This document shows positions 5,045 through 5,602 of a stretch of 5,602 nt of DNA, piece by piece; positions within the stretch are counted from its first letter, which is position 1, and each line of letters starts with the position of its first letter. This DNA is from Alphaproteobacteria bacterium MarineAlpha3_Bin3 (GTDB lineage Bacteria; Pseudomonadota; Alphaproteobacteria; Rhodospirillales; Casp-alpha2), in assembly GCA_002938075.1 (NCBI GenBank), contig PTLK01000139.1, forward strand, positions 1-5,602, written 5' to 3'. The notes under the pieces are model-generated. The model had not been told where the DNA came from. It saw only the letters and a list, made by a program, of their open reading frames with translations, and ran no database searches. The translations under genes and the position numbers were made by a program.

Positions 5045-5602
5045 TGGCCATGCGCGGGATCGGCGCCTTCATCGGTTTGGTTCTGGTGCTGTCGGCGCTG
5101 CCGGCACCAGCGGCAGAGTTCGTGGTCGTCGCCGGCGGTGCGCCCGGACTGATGCCGGGCCAGGTGGTCCAGTCCGGTGCGACGCTCGAAATCCCGGCCG
5201 GCGCCAGCGTCACGCTGGTTTCCGAAAGCGGCAAGACCCTGACCCTGAAGGGACCGCATTCCGGTCCCGCGGGCACCGGCGGCGCCGGTGGCGGTAACCC
5301 CGGCCCCGGCCTGATTAAGGCGCTGTCGGGGCTGTTGACCGTCTCGGGGCAGGAAACGGCGTCCTTGGGCACCATGCGCGGCGTCCAGCCGCCACCGCCG
5401 CCGGATCCGTGGGTGGTCGACATCGGCCGCTCGGGTGACCATTGCGTGCCGGCCAAGGGCACGGTGAGGCTTTGGCGGGCGAAGAAGGACAAGGCCCGGA
5501 TCCTGTCGCTGAAGAACCTTGGCGATAAGAGTAAATCAGTGACCGACTGGCCGGCCGGCAGCAGCGCTCTGGCCTGGCCGGCCGAAGTGACGCTCGGCAA
5601 CG
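5044..5602 (+). CDS. Exported protein with FecR-like beta segment (partial, 3' end missing)
   Basis: The frame is open from ATG 5044 to the window edge (186 full codons). Residues 1-23 are a signal peptide (core IGLVLVLSAL, likely cut after APA at 21-23), so the product is periplasmic or outer-envelope. Residues 26-71 follow the pattern of FecR-type beta domains (GQVVQSGATLEIPAGASVTL, then SGKTLTLKGP). A Gly-rich stretch (73-89), a helix-like segment and a five-proline run (116-120) come next, then a second segment with a single cysteine (C134) in GRSGDHCVPAKG. The FecR assignment is by pattern only and moderate. From general knowledge, FecR-domain proteins are often encoded beside CHASE2 cyclases, which supports a role in sensing or scaffolding with the CHASE2 domain. 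The stop overlap (TAATG) puts it in the cyclase operon. Confidence 0.8.
   Translation, partial: MAMRGIGAFIGLVLVLSALPAPAAEFVVVAGGAPGLMPGQVVQSGATLEIPAGASVTLVSESGKTLTLKGPHSGPAGTGGAGGGNPGPGLIKALSGLLTVSGQETASLGTMRGVQPPPPPDPWVVDIGRSGDHCVPAKGTVRLWRAKKDKARILSLKNLGDKSKSVTDWPAGSSALAWPAEVTLGN

Noticed and set aside
4752..5600. Long minus-strand open frame over the cyclase end and the FecR-like gene
   Set aside because: The forward frame has a signal peptide, a Shine-Dalgarno and operon overlap. The reverse product is a low-complexity Pro/Arg/Ser-rich shadow.

Overview
The window is high-GC DNA (roughly two thirds GC in the cyclase gene) from a Gram-negative bacterium, most likely an alphaproteobacterium. 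The evidence for this is the codon bias towards G/C at third positions, periplasmic proteins with ordinary Sec signal peptides, and dispersed palindromic repeats whose arms read ATGTCCGCTTT / AAAGCGGACAT. I recall repeats of this type being common in alphaproteobacterial genomes, where their translations (for example MSAFGGKADI) contaminate many predicted small proteins. I cannot name a genus.

Layout. Bases 1-204 are an open frame running in from the left edge, possibly the tail of an upstream gene (weak). Bases 205-473 are a non-coding leader with two palindromic repeats (264-292, 311-338), a perfect TGTGA-N6-TCACA dyad matching the CRP consensus (350-365), an extended -10 promoter candidate (410-439) and a good Shine-Dalgarno. 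Bases 474-2930 encode an exported 818-residue protein with a four-cysteine N-terminal domain, a second unrecognised domain, a long charged coiled coil and a C-terminal caspase-like (peptidase C14) domain with an intact His/Cys dyad. Bases 2931-3091 are a gap with a second pair of the same palindromes. Bases 3092-5044 encode a CHASE2-type membrane adenylate cyclase of class III with all recognisable catalytic residues. From 5044, overlapping the cyclase stop by one base, an exported protein with a FecR-like beta segment begins and runs off the right edge.

How they may work together. All three proteins are on the same strand. The cyclase and FecR-like genes are translationally coupled and almost certainly one operon. 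The caspase gene is 161 bp upstream and may be co-transcribed. Topology places the caspase protein, the CHASE2 sensor domain and the FecR-like protein all in the periplasm, while cAMP would be made in the cytoplasm. A CRP-type site ahead of the first gene suggests, by inference only, that cAMP made by the cyclase feeds back on the cluster. I see no convincing intrinsic terminator, tRNA, rRNA, CRISPR array or transposase gene.
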